A DNA stretch of 64,000 nt, from NCBI GenBank assembly GCA_013329165.1, contig DUKV01000001.1, positions 53,660 to 117,659 of the forward strand, given 5' to 3'. The stretch comes from Methanocalculus sp. (lineage in GTDB: Archaea; Halobacteriota; Methanomicrobia; Methanomicrobiales; Methanocorpusculaceae). Positions 17,350-26,552 of this stretch are shown piece by piece. The notes beneath the pieces were generated by a model, which saw nothing but the letters and a program-made list of their open reading frames with translations, ran no database searches and was not told where the DNA came from. A program made the translations under genes and the position numbers. The first letter of the stretch is position 1; every line of letters starts with the position of its first letter.

Positions 17350-18219
17350 CTATTTCATTGGCATGAAGATATCTATTGTGCTTGCTACCAGAAAGATCAG
17401 GAGGGCGATATACATCATGTACTTCAGCTGCGTGGTGATTTTGAGGTTCCGGATACAGGCTGGTGTTGTACATCTGGTGGCCGGCCAGACCGATCTGAGG
17501 ATGGCACTATCGAGGATTACAATCCCGACAAGATAGGGAAGTCCCCACCAGAGAAACGGGATGAAACTGACGATAACGGCGATTATTGCTGATCCAAAGG
17601 CGATCGTCCCGGATCTGCTGATCCCGATTGCCATCGGGAGGGTGGTTGCACCGCCTGCTGCATCGCCGTCGATATCCTCTGCATCTTTTACGATCTCGCG
17701 TGCGAGTGTTCCAAAGAGTGTGATTCCTGCAAGCGGCACCGTGATGATCAGTCCGTCAACTCCCGCAAGCGCCCCGCCGAAGAGGAAGATGCTTCCCGAG
17801 AGGTAGGCAACGGCGATATTCCCAAATAGAACAGTGCCTTTCAGGATGCGGGCATAGAGGAGAAGCAGTATGCTGTTTATGATCGCAATTGCAAGGCAGA
17901 GTGGATTGGTAAAGAACGCTGCTGAGAGCCCGAGGATGAAGAGGAGGGCGGCATAGAGGTATGCCGTCTTCACGCTCAGCTCACCTGAGGGGATCGGGCG
18001 ATCCGGCCGGTTGATCGCATCGATTGCGGCATCACAGGCATCATTGATCGTATTTCCGGCGCCGGTGATGAGGAGTGCTGCTGCTGCGAGGAGGAGTACC
18101 TCGGGGATCACTGTTCCGGTTGCGATAAAGTATGCAAGGATTGCGGTTGCACCTGAGATGGTGGCGTTTGCCGGCCGTATGATCCTGATGATGCCCGGAA
18201 GATGCATAGTTTCCCTCAA
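17350..18219 (-). CDS. Digeranylgeranylglyceryl phosphate synthase (UbiA family)
   Basis: Membrane prenyltransferase adding the second geranylgeranyl chain in archaeal lipid synthesis. The UbiA aspartate motifs are NDACDAAIDAINRPDRP (about residues 58-74) and DAEDIDGDAAGG (about 180-191). About eight membrane helices are predicted. At 289 residues the length fits. An inner ATG (MHLPGIIRIIRPANA) four codons in may be the start. It follows the frameshifted TMEM175-like gene. Confidence 0.92.
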   Translation of the reverse strand: MRETMHLPGIIRIIRPANATISGATAILAYFIATGTVIPEVLLLAAAALLITGAGNTINDACDAAIDAINRPDRPIPSGELSVKTAYLYAALLFILGLSAAFFTNPLCLAIAIINSILLLLYARILKGTVLFGNIAVAYLSGSIFLFGGALAGVDGLIITVPLAGITLFGTLAREIVKDAEDIDGDAAGGATTLPMAIGISRSGTIAFGSAIIAVIVSFIPFLWWGLPYLVGIVILDSAILRSVWPATRCTTPACIRNLKITTQLKYMMYIALLIFLVASTIDIFMPMK

Positions 18220-18235
18220 TTGGCTCTGCTTCTAT

Positions 18236-18854
18236 TTACTGAAATCGTCTCACGATGAGGCAGGAGTGGCTCATCTTCACAAAGAAATGGCAAGGTAGGC
18301 CAGTCGTGCTGTAATGGGAGCCGGAGAGTGCCATCCCGATTGCGATCACCATTATAGCAGGTATAATCAGGATCCGATGGGTGGATATCCTGCTGCTCAT
18401 GAGGAACATCCGGCTTGATATACTCTTTTTTCACAGAATAATGCCAGAAAAATGCATAGATGCATCCGATGATAAGGAGGTTTGCCTCAAGGAAGACCGG
18501 GGCACGATGGTCCCCATGGAATTCTGTCGAGAGGGCGGAGGTGAAGGGAATAAGCGCAATAAAGAGGAGCGATATCCCATACAGCCGGAGGATCAACGGG
18601 TCGATTTGATCGATCTGTCCAAACTGCCGGTTATGGAGGATCCAGAAGACCATCAGCATCAACAAAGCGAGTGTATAATGGTAGAGATCGGGGAGGATGC
18701 TGGAGATAACCGGGATGGAATCCCGGTAGGTTGCAGCTGATGGAACAGCAATGCCGAGGCCAGGAATCGTCATCGCAATGGCAAAAATCCCGTCAGTCAG
18801 TGCTTCAGGGCGTTTTTTTGGGAATCTTCCTTCAGAATAGTCATTCTTTGTCAC
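18236..18854 (-). pseudogene. TMEM175-like potassium channel gene, frameshifted
   Basis: The first frame (GTG at 18854) gives the TMEM175/DUF1211 start RPEALTDGIFAIAMT, matching the FSDG helix, and five membrane helices up to about 18400. That frame then turns hydrophilic (DIHPSDPDYTCYNGDRN) and loses the last helix. In another frame the missing helix reads THRILIIPAIMVIAIGMAL and ends at 18236. A single indel near 18385-18415 splits the gene. It is either broken or a sequence error. The original would be a small tetrameric/dimeric K+ channel half. Confidence 0.72.
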
Positions 18855-18874
18855 GGCATTCCCTTCTGAAAAGA

Positions 18875-18949
18875 CGGGCATGGAGGGATTTGAACCCCCG
18901 ACCATTAGCTTAGGAGGCTAACGCCCTATCCTGACTAGGCCACATGCCC
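18875..18949 (-). tRNA. tRNA-Arg (CCT)
   Basis: Read on the minus strand, the acceptor GGGCATG pairs perfectly with CATGCCC, with discriminator G. The anticodon loop CTCCTAA gives CCT (AGG codons), and the T loop is TTCAAAT. No intron is seen. Confidence 0.95.
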
Positions 18950-19008
18950 ACTGACCTATATACTTCGGGTGACGAAGGTATAAGTTTTGCGAAAAACCAG
19001 AATTATTG

Positions 19009-20121
19009 ATGAATTTTGTGCAGATCGTCGAGGGTACAACGCAGTTTCTGATACCATGGCAGGATGATGCTACGCAGTTCCCCCCCGGTTCTGCACCGGT
19101 CTTCTTTAACCGGCGGATGGAGCTGAACCGTGATGCCACCATCCTCCTTTTAAAAGAGCTTCGTCCCGATCACTACCTCGATCTGATGGCGGCAACCGGG
19201 GTTAGGGCGCTCAGGGTGGCCAATGAGTGCGGTATCCCGGTGGTGGCAAATGATCGTGATTTTGATTCAATCCTGCTTCTCAGAACCAATGCACACCGGC
19301 TCGGCCTGCCGGTACGGGTGGTGAACCGGGATGCAAACGCCCTCTTATCCACGGAGCGGTTCGAGACGGTGGATCTCGATCCCTTCGGGAGTCCGGCACC
19401 GTTCCTTGATTCGGCGATCAGGTCTGCCCGGAAGTATCTCTTTGTGACGGCAACAGATACCGCCCCGCTCTGCGGCGCCCACCTGAAGGCGGGGATGCGG
19501 CGGTATGGTGCGGTGCCGATGAATACCGATTATCATCCCGAGGTCGGGCTCAGAATGTTAATCGGGCATGTGGCGCGGGAGACGATGAAATATGACCGGG
19601 GTATTGAGCCGCTCCTCTCCTTCTCCTTTGAACACTTTCACCGGACACATCTCCGAATGGTGCCGGGGGTCCGGGCAGCGGATCGGACGCTCGCGTCGCT
19701 CGGTTTTATTCACCAGTGCCCGGAGTGTTCGTTCCGCTCTGTCGAAGCGGGTCTTCTGCCTTCCGGCCGCACCTGCCGCGAGTGTTCTGTGGCACTCCTC
19801 CCAATCGGGCCGCTCTGGATCGGGGATATCGCCGACCGTGCGCTTGCCCTGCGGCTGCTTGAGAGGATGGATGGCATGGTCTTTGGGTCAAAGGCACGCC
19901 TCTCCCGGCTGTTGAGGATACTTGCCGGAGAGCTTCCGAATCTTCCGCACTATGATTATCACAAAGAGGCGAAACGGCTCGGCGTGTCACCGCCTGCTAT
20001 GGATATCCTGCTTGAGCGGCTTCTGCAGAAAGGATATGGGGCAAGCCGGGCGCACTACTCCGGCACCGCCGTCTTGACCGATGCCCCGCTTGAGGTGCTG
20101 GAAGAGGTCCTCTCCCAATAA
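19009..20121 (+). CDS. trm1: tRNA (guanine26-N2)-dimethyltransferase Trm1
   Basis: Forms m2,2G26 in tRNA with SAM. The opening VQIVEGTTQFLIP, FFNRRMELNRDATILLL, the SAM site DLMAATGVRALR, VDLDPFGSP and VTATDTAPLCG are family hallmarks. A zinc ribbon CPEC...CREC follows near residue 237. The ATG at 19009 is preferred over a TTG one codon earlier. At 370 residues it is normal. It is divergent from tRNA-Arg. Confidence 0.97.
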   Translation: MNFVQIVEGTTQFLIPWQDDATQFPPGSAPVFFNRRMELNRDATILLLKELRPDHYLDLMAATGVRALRVANECGIPVVANDRDFDSILLLRTNAHRLGLPVRVVNRDANALLSTERFETVDLDPFGSPAPFLDSAIRSARKYLFVTATDTAPLCGAHLKAGMRRYGAVPMNTDYHPEVGLRMLIGHVARETMKYDRGIEPLLSFSFEHFHRTHLRMVPGVRAADRTLASLGFIHQCPECSFRSVEAGLLPSGRTCRECSVALLPIGPLWIGDIADRALALRLLERMDGMVFGSKARLSRLLRILAGELPNLPHYDYHKEAKRLGVSPPAMDILLERLLQKGYGASRAHYSGTAVLTDAPLEVLEEVLSQ

Positions 20122-20256
20122 GCGAGGCTCTTCGCTGATAACAGGTGTCGAGATCATGCACGGGGATCTGTTCACTGAGGCGTTTTTCCCCACCGCCCCG
20201 TCCCCGTTCGCACATGCTTCAAAATACCCATATGAAATAGCGAGGAGGCATAAAAT

Positions 20257-21369
20257 TTAGAGTTTTGTTACAATTGTCAGGATATCGCCATCTGCGAGGA
20301 CATGCGGAAGACTGACCCGCTGGGCATCGTGTTTTACCGAGTTGCCCCAGACTTTTGCATACCTGAACCGCTCGACAAAGTCGCGGTGGAGGCGGTTGCA
20401 GACATCCTCAACGGTGCTCCCCTCCCTGACGATCAGCGGCTCCTCCATATCTGCTGGTTCTCCAAGCGGTTTCATAAAGATCTGGATGAAGCCGAGATGT
20501 TCATAGATGGCATCTTTTAATGCGTTGATATTGTAGCCGGAGTGCGCCGAGATCATGATCGGAGCCTGCCCGAACTGTTTGGTGAGGCGCTTCACAATCT
20601 CCTTCTTTGACTGGTCATCGACAAGATCGACCTTGTTGATTGCAATGAAGGCGGGGGTATAGCGGCGGTTGCCGATCATCGCATCGATGAAATCTTCCTG
20701 GGTGACATTGCCCCTGATCAGGACCTCGGCGTTCATGATCTTGTTCTCTGAAAGGATTGTCCGGATCTCTTCAAGGTTGAGATCGACACTGCCAACGGTG
20801 TTCAGCCGGACGCCGCCCATGCCGGATTTCTTGATGGTGATATCGGGTTTTGGGGTGTTGATTCTGATCCCGGCATCGTACAGCTCTTTCACCAGCACAT
20901 CGATATGCCGGTCATTGAAGACATCGCCCAAGATGATGATCAGATCAGCCGTCCTGACAACGGCGATAACCTCCTTCCCGCGCCCTTTTCCCATCGCGGC
21001 ACCGGCGATCAGGCCCGGAATATCCAGGATCTGGATCTTGGCTCCCCTGTGCTCCATCAGGCCGGGGACGACGGTGAGGGTGGTGAAGGCATATGCCGCA
21101 GTCTCGCTCTTTGTGCCGGTCAGCTGATTCAGAAGTGTCGATTTACCAACAGAGGGGAACCCTACAAGGACAACTGTTCCATCGCCGGATTTCTTGACCG
21201 AATAGCCTTCTCCTGTGCCGGACGATTTCATTGCACGGGAAACCGCCTCGTCCTTCAGCTTCGCTATCTTTGCTTTCAGCCGGCCGATATGGAGGGAGGT
21301 TGCCTTATTGTATTTTGTATTCCGGAGCTCATCCTCAATCTCACGGATCTGCTCTTCGAGGCTATTCAT
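20257..21369 (-). CDS. drg: DRG-family GTPase (Obg/DRG)
   Basis: Developmentally regulated GTP-binding protein, ribosome-associated. A coiled N-terminus (SLEEQIREIEDELRNTKYNKA, in segments) is followed by G1 GFPSVGKST, G3 DIPGL, G4 NKVD, and a C-terminal TGS domain ending DGDILTIVTKL. Start chosen at MNSLEEQ. The reading to 21456 adds 29 residues of low-complexity upstream sequence. 370 residues. Confidence 0.95.
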   Translation of the reverse strand: MNSLEEQIREIEDELRNTKYNKATSLHIGRLKAKIAKLKDEAVSRAMKSSGTGEGYSVKKSGDGTVVLVGFPSVGKSTLLNQLTGTKSETAAYAFTTLTVVPGLMEHRGAKIQILDIPGLIAGAAMGKGRGKEVIAVVRTADLIIILGDVFNDRHIDVLVKELYDAGIRINTPKPDITIKKSGMGGVRLNTVGSVDLNLEEIRTILSENKIMNAEVLIRGNVTQEDFIDAMIGNRRYTPAFIAINKVDLVDDQSKKEIVKRLTKQFGQAPIMISAHSGYNINALKDAIYEHLGFIQIFMKPLGEPADMEEPLIVREGSTVEDVCNRLHRDFVERFRYAKVWGNSVKHDAQRVSLPHVLADGDILTIVTKL

Positions 21370-21455
21370 TCCTAATAAATGGCATCTCCGTGAACATGAA
21401 TCTATGGAAGGCATGGGAGAAAGGGGAGGGGACGGGGTGTATAGAAGAGAGAGCA

Positions 21456-21489
21456 TTGAGGTGTGAAAGAGGGAGAGTTGAGGTGTGAA
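21456..21489 (+). repeat. Direct repeat TTGAGGTGTGAA x2 in a purine-rich tract
   Basis: Two exact copies of TTGAGGTGTGAA lie at 21456-21467 and 21478-21489, 22 bases apart (two helical turns), within a G/A-rich stretch between the DRG gene and tRNA-Glu. Function unknown. The helical spacing would suit a binding site. Confidence 0.5.
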
Positions 21490-21545
21490 GGATATGGGGA
21501 GTATCGGGGATGTGGAAGGCAGGGTGGACGGATGATATGATAATG

Positions 21546-21556
21546 GTTAAATATTC
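21546..21556 (+). promoter_or_regulatory. TATA element of tRNA-Glu
   Basis: GGTTAAATATT lies about 35 bases before the first tRNA base, the normal distance for an archaeal TATA box plus a short 5' leader. Confidence 0.5.
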
Positions 21557-21587
21557 TCGTGTCTTACAGAATAGAGCACAAATTCTT

Positions 21588-21661
21588 GCTGATATAGTGT
21601 AGTCGGCCAATCATGTAGGACTCTCACTCCTACGACTGGGGTTCAAATCCCCATATCAGCA
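21588..21661 (+). tRNA. tRNA-Glu (CTC)
   Basis: Acceptor GCTGATA pairs with TATCAGC, discriminator A. The anticodon loop CTCTCAC gives CTC. The D arm GTGTAGTCGGCCAATCAT and T loop TTCAAAT are typical of archaeal tRNA-Glu. Confidence 0.95.
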
Positions 21662-21753
21662 CTCTGGCTGTTTCACCGTCTTTTCTGCTAATACAATAGA
21701 TTCTATCAGACCTTTTACGAAGACTATATTGCAGGGATACTCCGTTGTCCTCA

Positions 21754-22662
21754 CTACTTTGCTTCGCGCCCTCTCACCCTCAATTTCGGAATCATCCCCT
21801 CCTTCCTCTTCTTCCGGTAGATCGCTCCCCCAAAGACCATCATGAAGATGATCCCGAAGATGGCGATCACGAGCACCATGAACATGATCTGGGGATCCCG
21901 GAAATTGGCGGTGACGACGACGAGTGCGGCTGAGACGTTCCGGAACCCGGTACCAAAGGAGAGCACCTCACGGTTCTGCGGGTCTGCACCGCCCATCAGG
22001 TGGCCGATTGCAAATGATCCGAGGATGAAGAGAACTGCGACAAGCACCCCCTGGAGCCCGAGGATTGCACCTGCCATCACGGTGAAGTCGCTTGTGAAGA
22101 GGACGAAGGTATAGATGAGGAGGACGAGGATGATCGAGAGATCAGAACTCCGGCTGACGATCGGGTAGATCCGTTTTGCCACCTCTGGCACCCGTGCCCG
22201 CAGTGCCATTGTACTGATAAGCGGGATCAGCATGAAGACGATGAGGTAGAGGATCGTGTTGGTCTTATCGATCGAAACGTCCCCGATCAGGAGCGGCAGA
22301 ACGAGCGGCATATAGAGGATGGTTGCCAGGATCAGGATCATCGTCAGCCCGACGGCATAGGCGACATCCCCTTTTACTATCGAGATCGCCTTTGGGAGCG
22401 ACGGTGCCCCGGCGGCAGCAGCGACGATGAGAAGGCCGGTTGCAAGACCGGAATCAAGCGGGATGAGTTTCAGGATCAAAAAAGCAAAGAGAGGAACTGC
22501 AAGAAAATTTGCAAAGAGCGAGATGGTGAGGAGCCCTTTCTTCTTCCAGGGGGCGAGGATCTCTCCTACCGTCAGGTTGAGTCCCATGGCGGCGATGCTG
22601 GTGACGACAAAAAACCAGATCGCATAATTGCCGATATCGGATACCAGCGGATTAACAACCAT
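21754..22662 (-). CDS. Bile acid:sodium symporter (BASS/SBF) family transporter
   Basis: 302 residues with about nine to ten hydrophobic helices. MGLNLTVGEI is the usual opening. FGTGFRNVSAALVVV near residue 240 resembles the conserved sodium-binding cross-over helix of BASS proteins. The substrate in archaea is unknown (organic anions or pantoate are family examples). It ends with a basic tail, RKKRKEG. It is monocistronic. Confidence 0.82.
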   Translation of the reverse strand: MVVNPLVSDIGNYAIWFFVVTSIAAMGLNLTVGEILAPWKKKGLLTISLFANFLAVPLFAFLILKLIPLDSGLATGLLIVAAAAGAPSLPKAISIVKGDVAYAVGLTMILILATILYMPLVLPLLIGDVSIDKTNTILYLIVFMLIPLISTMALRARVPEVAKRIYPIVSRSSDLSIILVLLIYTFVLFTSDFTVMAGAILGLQGVLVAVLFILGSFAIGHLMGGADPQNREVLSFGTGFRNVSAALVVVTANFRDPQIMFMVLVIAIFGIIFMMVFGGAIYRKKRKEGMIPKLRVRGREAK

Positions 22663-23052
22663 CTTTCTCCCTCCTCCGGGTTCATAGATTCGCGCACGAA
22701 GTTAAAAAATGGTTGCAATTAATCCCTCTCATCTCTCTTTGCATAAGGTGAGAAAAACCACAATGGATCCGTTCACCCATCGTTTACTTGCGAGCCGTTG
22801 GAAGAGATACAAATGATTATTGCCCGTCCTTCCTCTTTTTATATCACCGCAAGGAAAAAGGGCGTCGTCATAGAAAGAGAGTGTACGGGGAAATGTGCAT
22901 GGCACTATCGGTTGATTGGGCGCAGACCCGCCTCTTCATCTCTGCCTCCCTCATCTACCCATGTATGCTGATCAGATGTCGCTTTGAGTAACCAGGGTAA
23001 AAACGCCTGCTCATGTTCTCTCCTCTTCCTACGGTGTCCTGAGAGAATAATC
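22663..23052. other. 390-base intergenic region without a recognisable gene
   Basis: Divergent spacer between the BASS transporter and the kelch surface protein. Short open frames here have no coherent composition or ribosome sites. TTTTTATATC near 22836 is a possible TATA element for the plus-strand gene, about 215 bases before its ATG, which would leave a long leader. Nothing else is seen. Confidence 0.4.
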
Positions 23053-24480
23053 ATGAATACCACAACGCCTATCACACGACTCCTGGGAGTTCTTCTTCTC
23101 CTCATCTGCATGGTTGCAGGTGTCAATGCCGCCGGATCTCCTGCCGCTGACTTTTCCGCCACGCCTGAAAACGGTAGTGCTCCATTGAATGTTGAATTCA
23201 CTGACCGATCAGCTCGTGATGCTTCCGGATGGGCATGGTACTTCGGGGATGCGATCCCCGATTCGGAGTGGACAGAGATCTCCACAGATGCAGGATGGTT
23301 GGCACGGGGAGGCCATTCGATGGTTGCCCTTCCCGATGGGAGCATTCTCCTGATGGGCGGCGTTGAAGATGGCGCCTACACCCATGATGTCTGGCGATCA
23401 GAGGACTCTGGTGCCACCTGGAGACGGATTGCTGAAGCACCCCAGTGGTCGCCCCGTGTCTCCCAGAGCACACTCCTCCTCCAGGATGGCAGTATCCTTC
23501 TTATGGGGGGCTTATTCTGGGATGGGGAGGAATATCTCGAATATAATGATGTCTGGCGTTCAACCACCAAAGGCGCTCACTGGACGAAGGTAAATGATGG
23601 AGCCGCGTGGACGGCCCGTGATGGCCTTAGCAGTCTTCTCCTTCACGACGGCAGCATACTCGTGATGGGAGGATGGGATAGGATTGGCCAGAAAAACGAT
23701 GTCTGGCGTTCGAATAATAATGGTATTTCCTGGTCCCAGATCTCTTATCGGGCCGATTGGCCTGCCCGGACATACCATTCCAGTGTTCTGCTCCCCGATG
23801 GCAGTATTGTCCTTATGGGCGGCTATTATGAAGCTGATGATGACTGGTCATACTACAATGATGTCTGGCGCTCAACCGACAATGGTGCTACCTGGACTGA
23901 AATGACATCGGATGCCGAATGGTCGGCAAGAGATGGCCATACGAGTGTTGCACTCCCTGACGGGGGCATTCTTCTGATGGGAGGCAGGGATGATGATGTG
24001 AGGTTTAATGATCTCTGGCATTCATCAGATTCCGGTGCCACCTGGACCGAGATCACTCCTGAGACGGGGTGGCATGCACGTGATCGGCATGCCAGTGTGC
24101 TCCTCCCTGATGGGAGCGTTCTCGTAACGGGTGGCTGGTCATATGAGGGGGATGACGAATTTACCTACTATAACGATGTCTGGCGGCTCCAGACTGCCGA
24201 CTCAGATGTACAGAACCCCTCTCATCTCTATTCGGATCCGGGTCGCTACAGCGTCACACTTCAAACATTCAATGAGGAGGGTTTTTCCTCCCTCACACAA
24301 CTGGATTTCATAACAGTCACCGAACCTGCGCCGCCGGAGACAGCGGCTCCTCCCGCCACCCCTGAGCCCGAAGAAACACCTGTTACCACACCAACCCCTG
24401 AGCAGTCTCGGTTTGTCTATGCACCGGTTCTGCTCGTGATCGCAGGGTTGGTTCTCTTCCTGAAAAGGAGAGAGGAATAA
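23053..24480 (+). CDS. Secreted, membrane-anchored protein: kelch propeller inserted in a PKD domain
   Basis: 475 residues. A signal peptide (about 8-27, ending VNA) is followed by the first half of a PKD domain: ADFSATPENGSAPLNVEF, then WAWYFGD at about 60-66. Six repeats of about 50 residues follow, each with LPDGSILLMGG and NDVWRS...G.TWT: a six-bladed kelch/BNR-like propeller. At about 386-423 the second PKD half appears (NPSHLYSDPGRYSVTL). A Pro/Thr-rich stalk and one membrane helix (about 451-470, then KRREE) end it. The start at MNTTTP gives a proper signal peptide; the reading to 22984 does not. Likely a cell-surface adhesin or binding protein. Confidence 0.85.
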   Translation: MNTTTPITRLLGVLLLLICMVAGVNAAGSPAADFSATPENGSAPLNVEFTDRSARDASGWAWYFGDAIPDSEWTEISTDAGWLARGGHSMVALPDGSILLMGGVEDGAYTHDVWRSEDSGATWRRIAEAPQWSPRVSQSTLLLQDGSILLMGGLFWDGEEYLEYNDVWRSTTKGAHWTKVNDGAAWTARDGLSSLLLHDGSILVMGGWDRIGQKNDVWRSNNNGISWSQISYRADWPARTYHSSVLLPDGSIVLMGGYYEADDDWSYYNDVWRSTDNGATWTEMTSDAEWSARDGHTSVALPDGGILLMGGRDDDVRFNDLWHSSDSGATWTEITPETGWHARDRHASVLLPDGSVLVTGGWSYEGDDEFTYYNDVWRLQTADSDVQNPSHLYSDPGRYSVTLQTFNEEGFSSLTQLDFITVTEPAPPETAAPPATPEPEETPVTTPTPEQSRFVYAPVLLVIAGLVLFLKRREE

Positions 24481-24510
24481 TCTTTTTTAGCCCTATTTAC
24501 CCTATTTGAT
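24481..24510 (+). terminator. T-run terminator after the surface protein
   Basis: TCTTTTTTAG directly follows the stop codon, with further T-rich sequence downstream, as in archaeal U-tract termination. Confidence 0.4.
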
Positions 24511-24684
24511 AGCGTATATTCTCCCCTTTTGACTCTCTTCCTCCGACAATATGTATTTTTTTTATAAAATTATGGGTAATTTGTTTGAAATGGTGATGAA
24601 TGCTGTTCTTAAAAGAAATTGCCATTCGATGTGAGAATCAGTTATTTTATTAGAATTTTCGATTTTGGACTCAAAGATAACTCA

Positions 24685-24915
24685 TTATTTTTTCTTTAGA
24701 AGCCTGTTGAACTCTTCAACTGAAAGGCCAGCGTCTTTGATCAACTCCCGTTCAGTACCTTTTGAAACGGGATCATGATTGGGTATCACAAGAATATCCT
24801 CATCATTGGACATCACGATATGACTGCCGGTCTGCCTGTCTATCTGATAACCCAATTTTGAAAAAACTTTGACCATTTGTCTCCCGGAAACCGGAAGGAG
24901 ACGTTTCTCGGTCAT
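24685..24915 (-). CDS. hicA: HicA-type mRNA interferase toxin
   Basis: 76-residue double-stranded-RNA-binding-fold toxin that cleaves mRNA. The catalytic GSHIVM histidine lies at about residue 32, within the family pattern VSGRQMVKVFSKLGY. It is overlapped by its partner hicB (four bases), with the antitoxin first. The pair sits in an AT-richer stretch, suggesting recent arrival. Confidence 0.88.
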   Translation of the reverse strand: MTEKRLLPVSGRQMVKVFSKLGYQIDRQTGSHIVMSNDEDILVIPNHDPVSKGTERELIKDAGLSVEEFNRLLKKK

Positions 24916-25136
24916 ACTGCAAGATCAATTAATGATCTATTTGGCTGTTGATGCATCAGTTTCCTAGCTTTTTCATGGGCAACATCCAAATAGAGATCTA
25001 TCGCTTCCTGAATATTTCGGATTGCTTCATCTCTTGTTGCCCCTTGTGAGTGGCAGCCTTTAAGTGCTGGGCAATGGACTGAAAAAGTGCCATCCTCTTC
25101 CTCTTCAAGCACAATATCAAGTTTCATTAGCAACAC
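24912..25136 (-). CDS. hicB: HicB-type antitoxin (short form)
   Basis: 74 residues. The partial RNase H-like HicB fold is recognisable by DGTFSVHCPALKGCHSQGAT and RDEAIRNIQEAIDLYL. No C-terminal DNA-binding domain is present, so autoregulation must work differently or not at all. It may start at MLLMKLD or three codons later. Confidence 0.88.
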   Translation of the reverse strand: MLLMKLDIVLEEEEDGTFSVHCPALKGCHSQGATRDEAIRNIQEAIDLYLDVAHEKARKLMHQQPNRSLIDLAV

Positions 25137-25484
25137 CCTTTCATATATCTCATTTGGGATGACTGAGTTATTATATATTCGGTAATTGTCATTTGGGACT
25201 GTTTGATGAAGTTGTCTTTTCCATCATGATGATGTATCCTATAAAGTCAGCTATATCCGTAAGCCACGGTGACCATAACGGATTCTCTCCTGAATGCTAC
25301 TTTGATAGCACCTGGAATTGACACAGAAACCTCATCCGGAAATGATGTGTCATGGATCTGCCCACTGGCAGGCACACTTTCAATACATAACATAGGGTTA
25401 TGCTCTGGGTTACAAATATATGCTTGAACGTTCATTTTGTAAACAAGGTCTTTAGAGTTAATCAAGAGAGGAGGGCTATTGTTT
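25137..25484. other. 348-base spacer between hicB and the XRE-ImmA gene
   Basis: AT-rich divergent spacer. ACTGAGTTATTATATATTCG near 25162-25181 is a good TATA candidate for hicBA on the minus strand. GAGAGGAGGG at 25466-25475 is a strong ribosome site for the plus-strand gene. A 62-codon minus frame (25247-25435) is open, but it has no ribosome site or family I recognise. Confidence 0.4.
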
Positions 25485-26552
25485 ATGACTATTGGGGAAC
25501 GTATCAGGGTACGCAGAAAGTGTCTCGGGCTGTCTCTGCGCGATCTTGCTAAAAAGATTGACAGATCACATACAACAGTGGATAAATTTGAAAAAGGTCT
25601 TCTCGTGCCGGATTCAGAGGTATTGATCCACTTGAGCGAGGTGCTTGAGATACCACTTGTAGCACTTCTCAGGCCGTCCCGCCATACACGTGAGATACCT
25701 GAGGCCCAGATCAGTTTCCGGACCAAAAAGATCACCGGAAAAGAGAGAATACGAATAGAAGCAGAGACGAAAGACTGGCTGGAGCGCTATCTCACCATTG
25801 AGGAGCTGAGTGGAATCCGCCGGAGATTTGAGATGCCCGATGGATTCCCAAGAGAAGTGTCATCCTATGATGAGGTTGAAATGGCAGCAGATGATCTTCG
25901 AAAAGCCTGGGATCTTGGGGATCATCCAATTGATAATCTTACCTCATTGCTTGAAGATAAGGGCTTGAAGATTGGGATCATCGGTGGAATTACAAGATTT
26001 GATGCCCTCTGCACCTGTTTTGGCGATGATCTTGTCATCCTGATGCGAGTCGGACTCACCTATGCACGGCAGAGGTTCACCCTCGCACATGAACTGGGTC
26101 ACTGTCTCCTGATAGCAAAGGACGGTATGGATCATGAGAAGGTCATGCACCGGTTTGCAGGTGCATTTCTGGTCCCTTCCACACGAGCCCTCTTTGAACT
26201 TGGAAGCAGCCGCAGGCACATATCGATTCATGAACTTACCCTCCTGAAAGAGAAGTATGGACTCTCAATGAGTGCCTGGATATACCGGGCATCTGATCTT
26301 GGGATTCTTTCAGCAGATACCCATACCAGGATGAGGAAAGAGTTCTCGTTACTTGGATTCAATCGAAAAGAACCCGGTGATGAAAAAGCGGGTGATGATC
26401 CAGTATCTCTCGAATCACTTGTCTATCGATCGCTTGCGGAAGGTATCATCTCAATCTCAAAGGCAGCAGAACTCTTAAACCAGAATATCGGTGACTTTTA
26501 CAGCCTGAATGGAGAAGTATCACGTGACAGCACGTCCCTTGTATGTCATTGA
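25485..26552 (+). CDS. XRE-family HTH regulator fused to an ImmA/IrrE metallopeptidase
   Basis: 355 residues. The N-terminal Cro/CI-type HTH is IGERIRVRRKCLGLSLRDLA, then a recognition helix near SHTTVDKFEKG (residues 3-55). The ImmA/IrrE zinc peptidase has FTLAHELGHCLL (HExxH-like, about residue 200) and a downstream MHRFAGAFLVP. The strong site GAGGAGGG precedes the ATG at 25485. Its end overlaps the PIN gene by 44 bases. Such proteins act as antitoxins or as protease switches that remove repressors. Confidence 0.88.
   Translation: MTIGERIRVRRKCLGLSLRDLAKKIDRSHTTVDKFEKGLLVPDSEVLIHLSEVLEIPLVALLRPSRHTREIPEAQISFRTKKITGKERIRIEAETKDWLERYLTIEELSGIRRRFEMPDGFPREVSSYDEVEMAADDLRKAWDLGDHPIDNLTSLLEDKGLKIGIIGGITRFDALCTCFGDDLVILMRVGLTYARQRFTLAHELGHCLLIAKDGMDHEKVMHRFAGAFLVPSTRALFELGSSRRHISIHELTLLKEKYGLSMSAWIYRASDLGILSADTHTRMRKEFSLLGFNRKEPGDEKAGDDPVSLESLVYRSLAEGIISISKAAELLNQNIGDFYSLNGEVSRDSTSLVCH

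Noticed and set aside
25247-25435. 62-codon minus-strand frame upstream of the XRE-ImmA gene
   Set aside because: No ribosome site, no recognisable family, and its longer form is antisense to the real gene; kept only as part of the spacer note.
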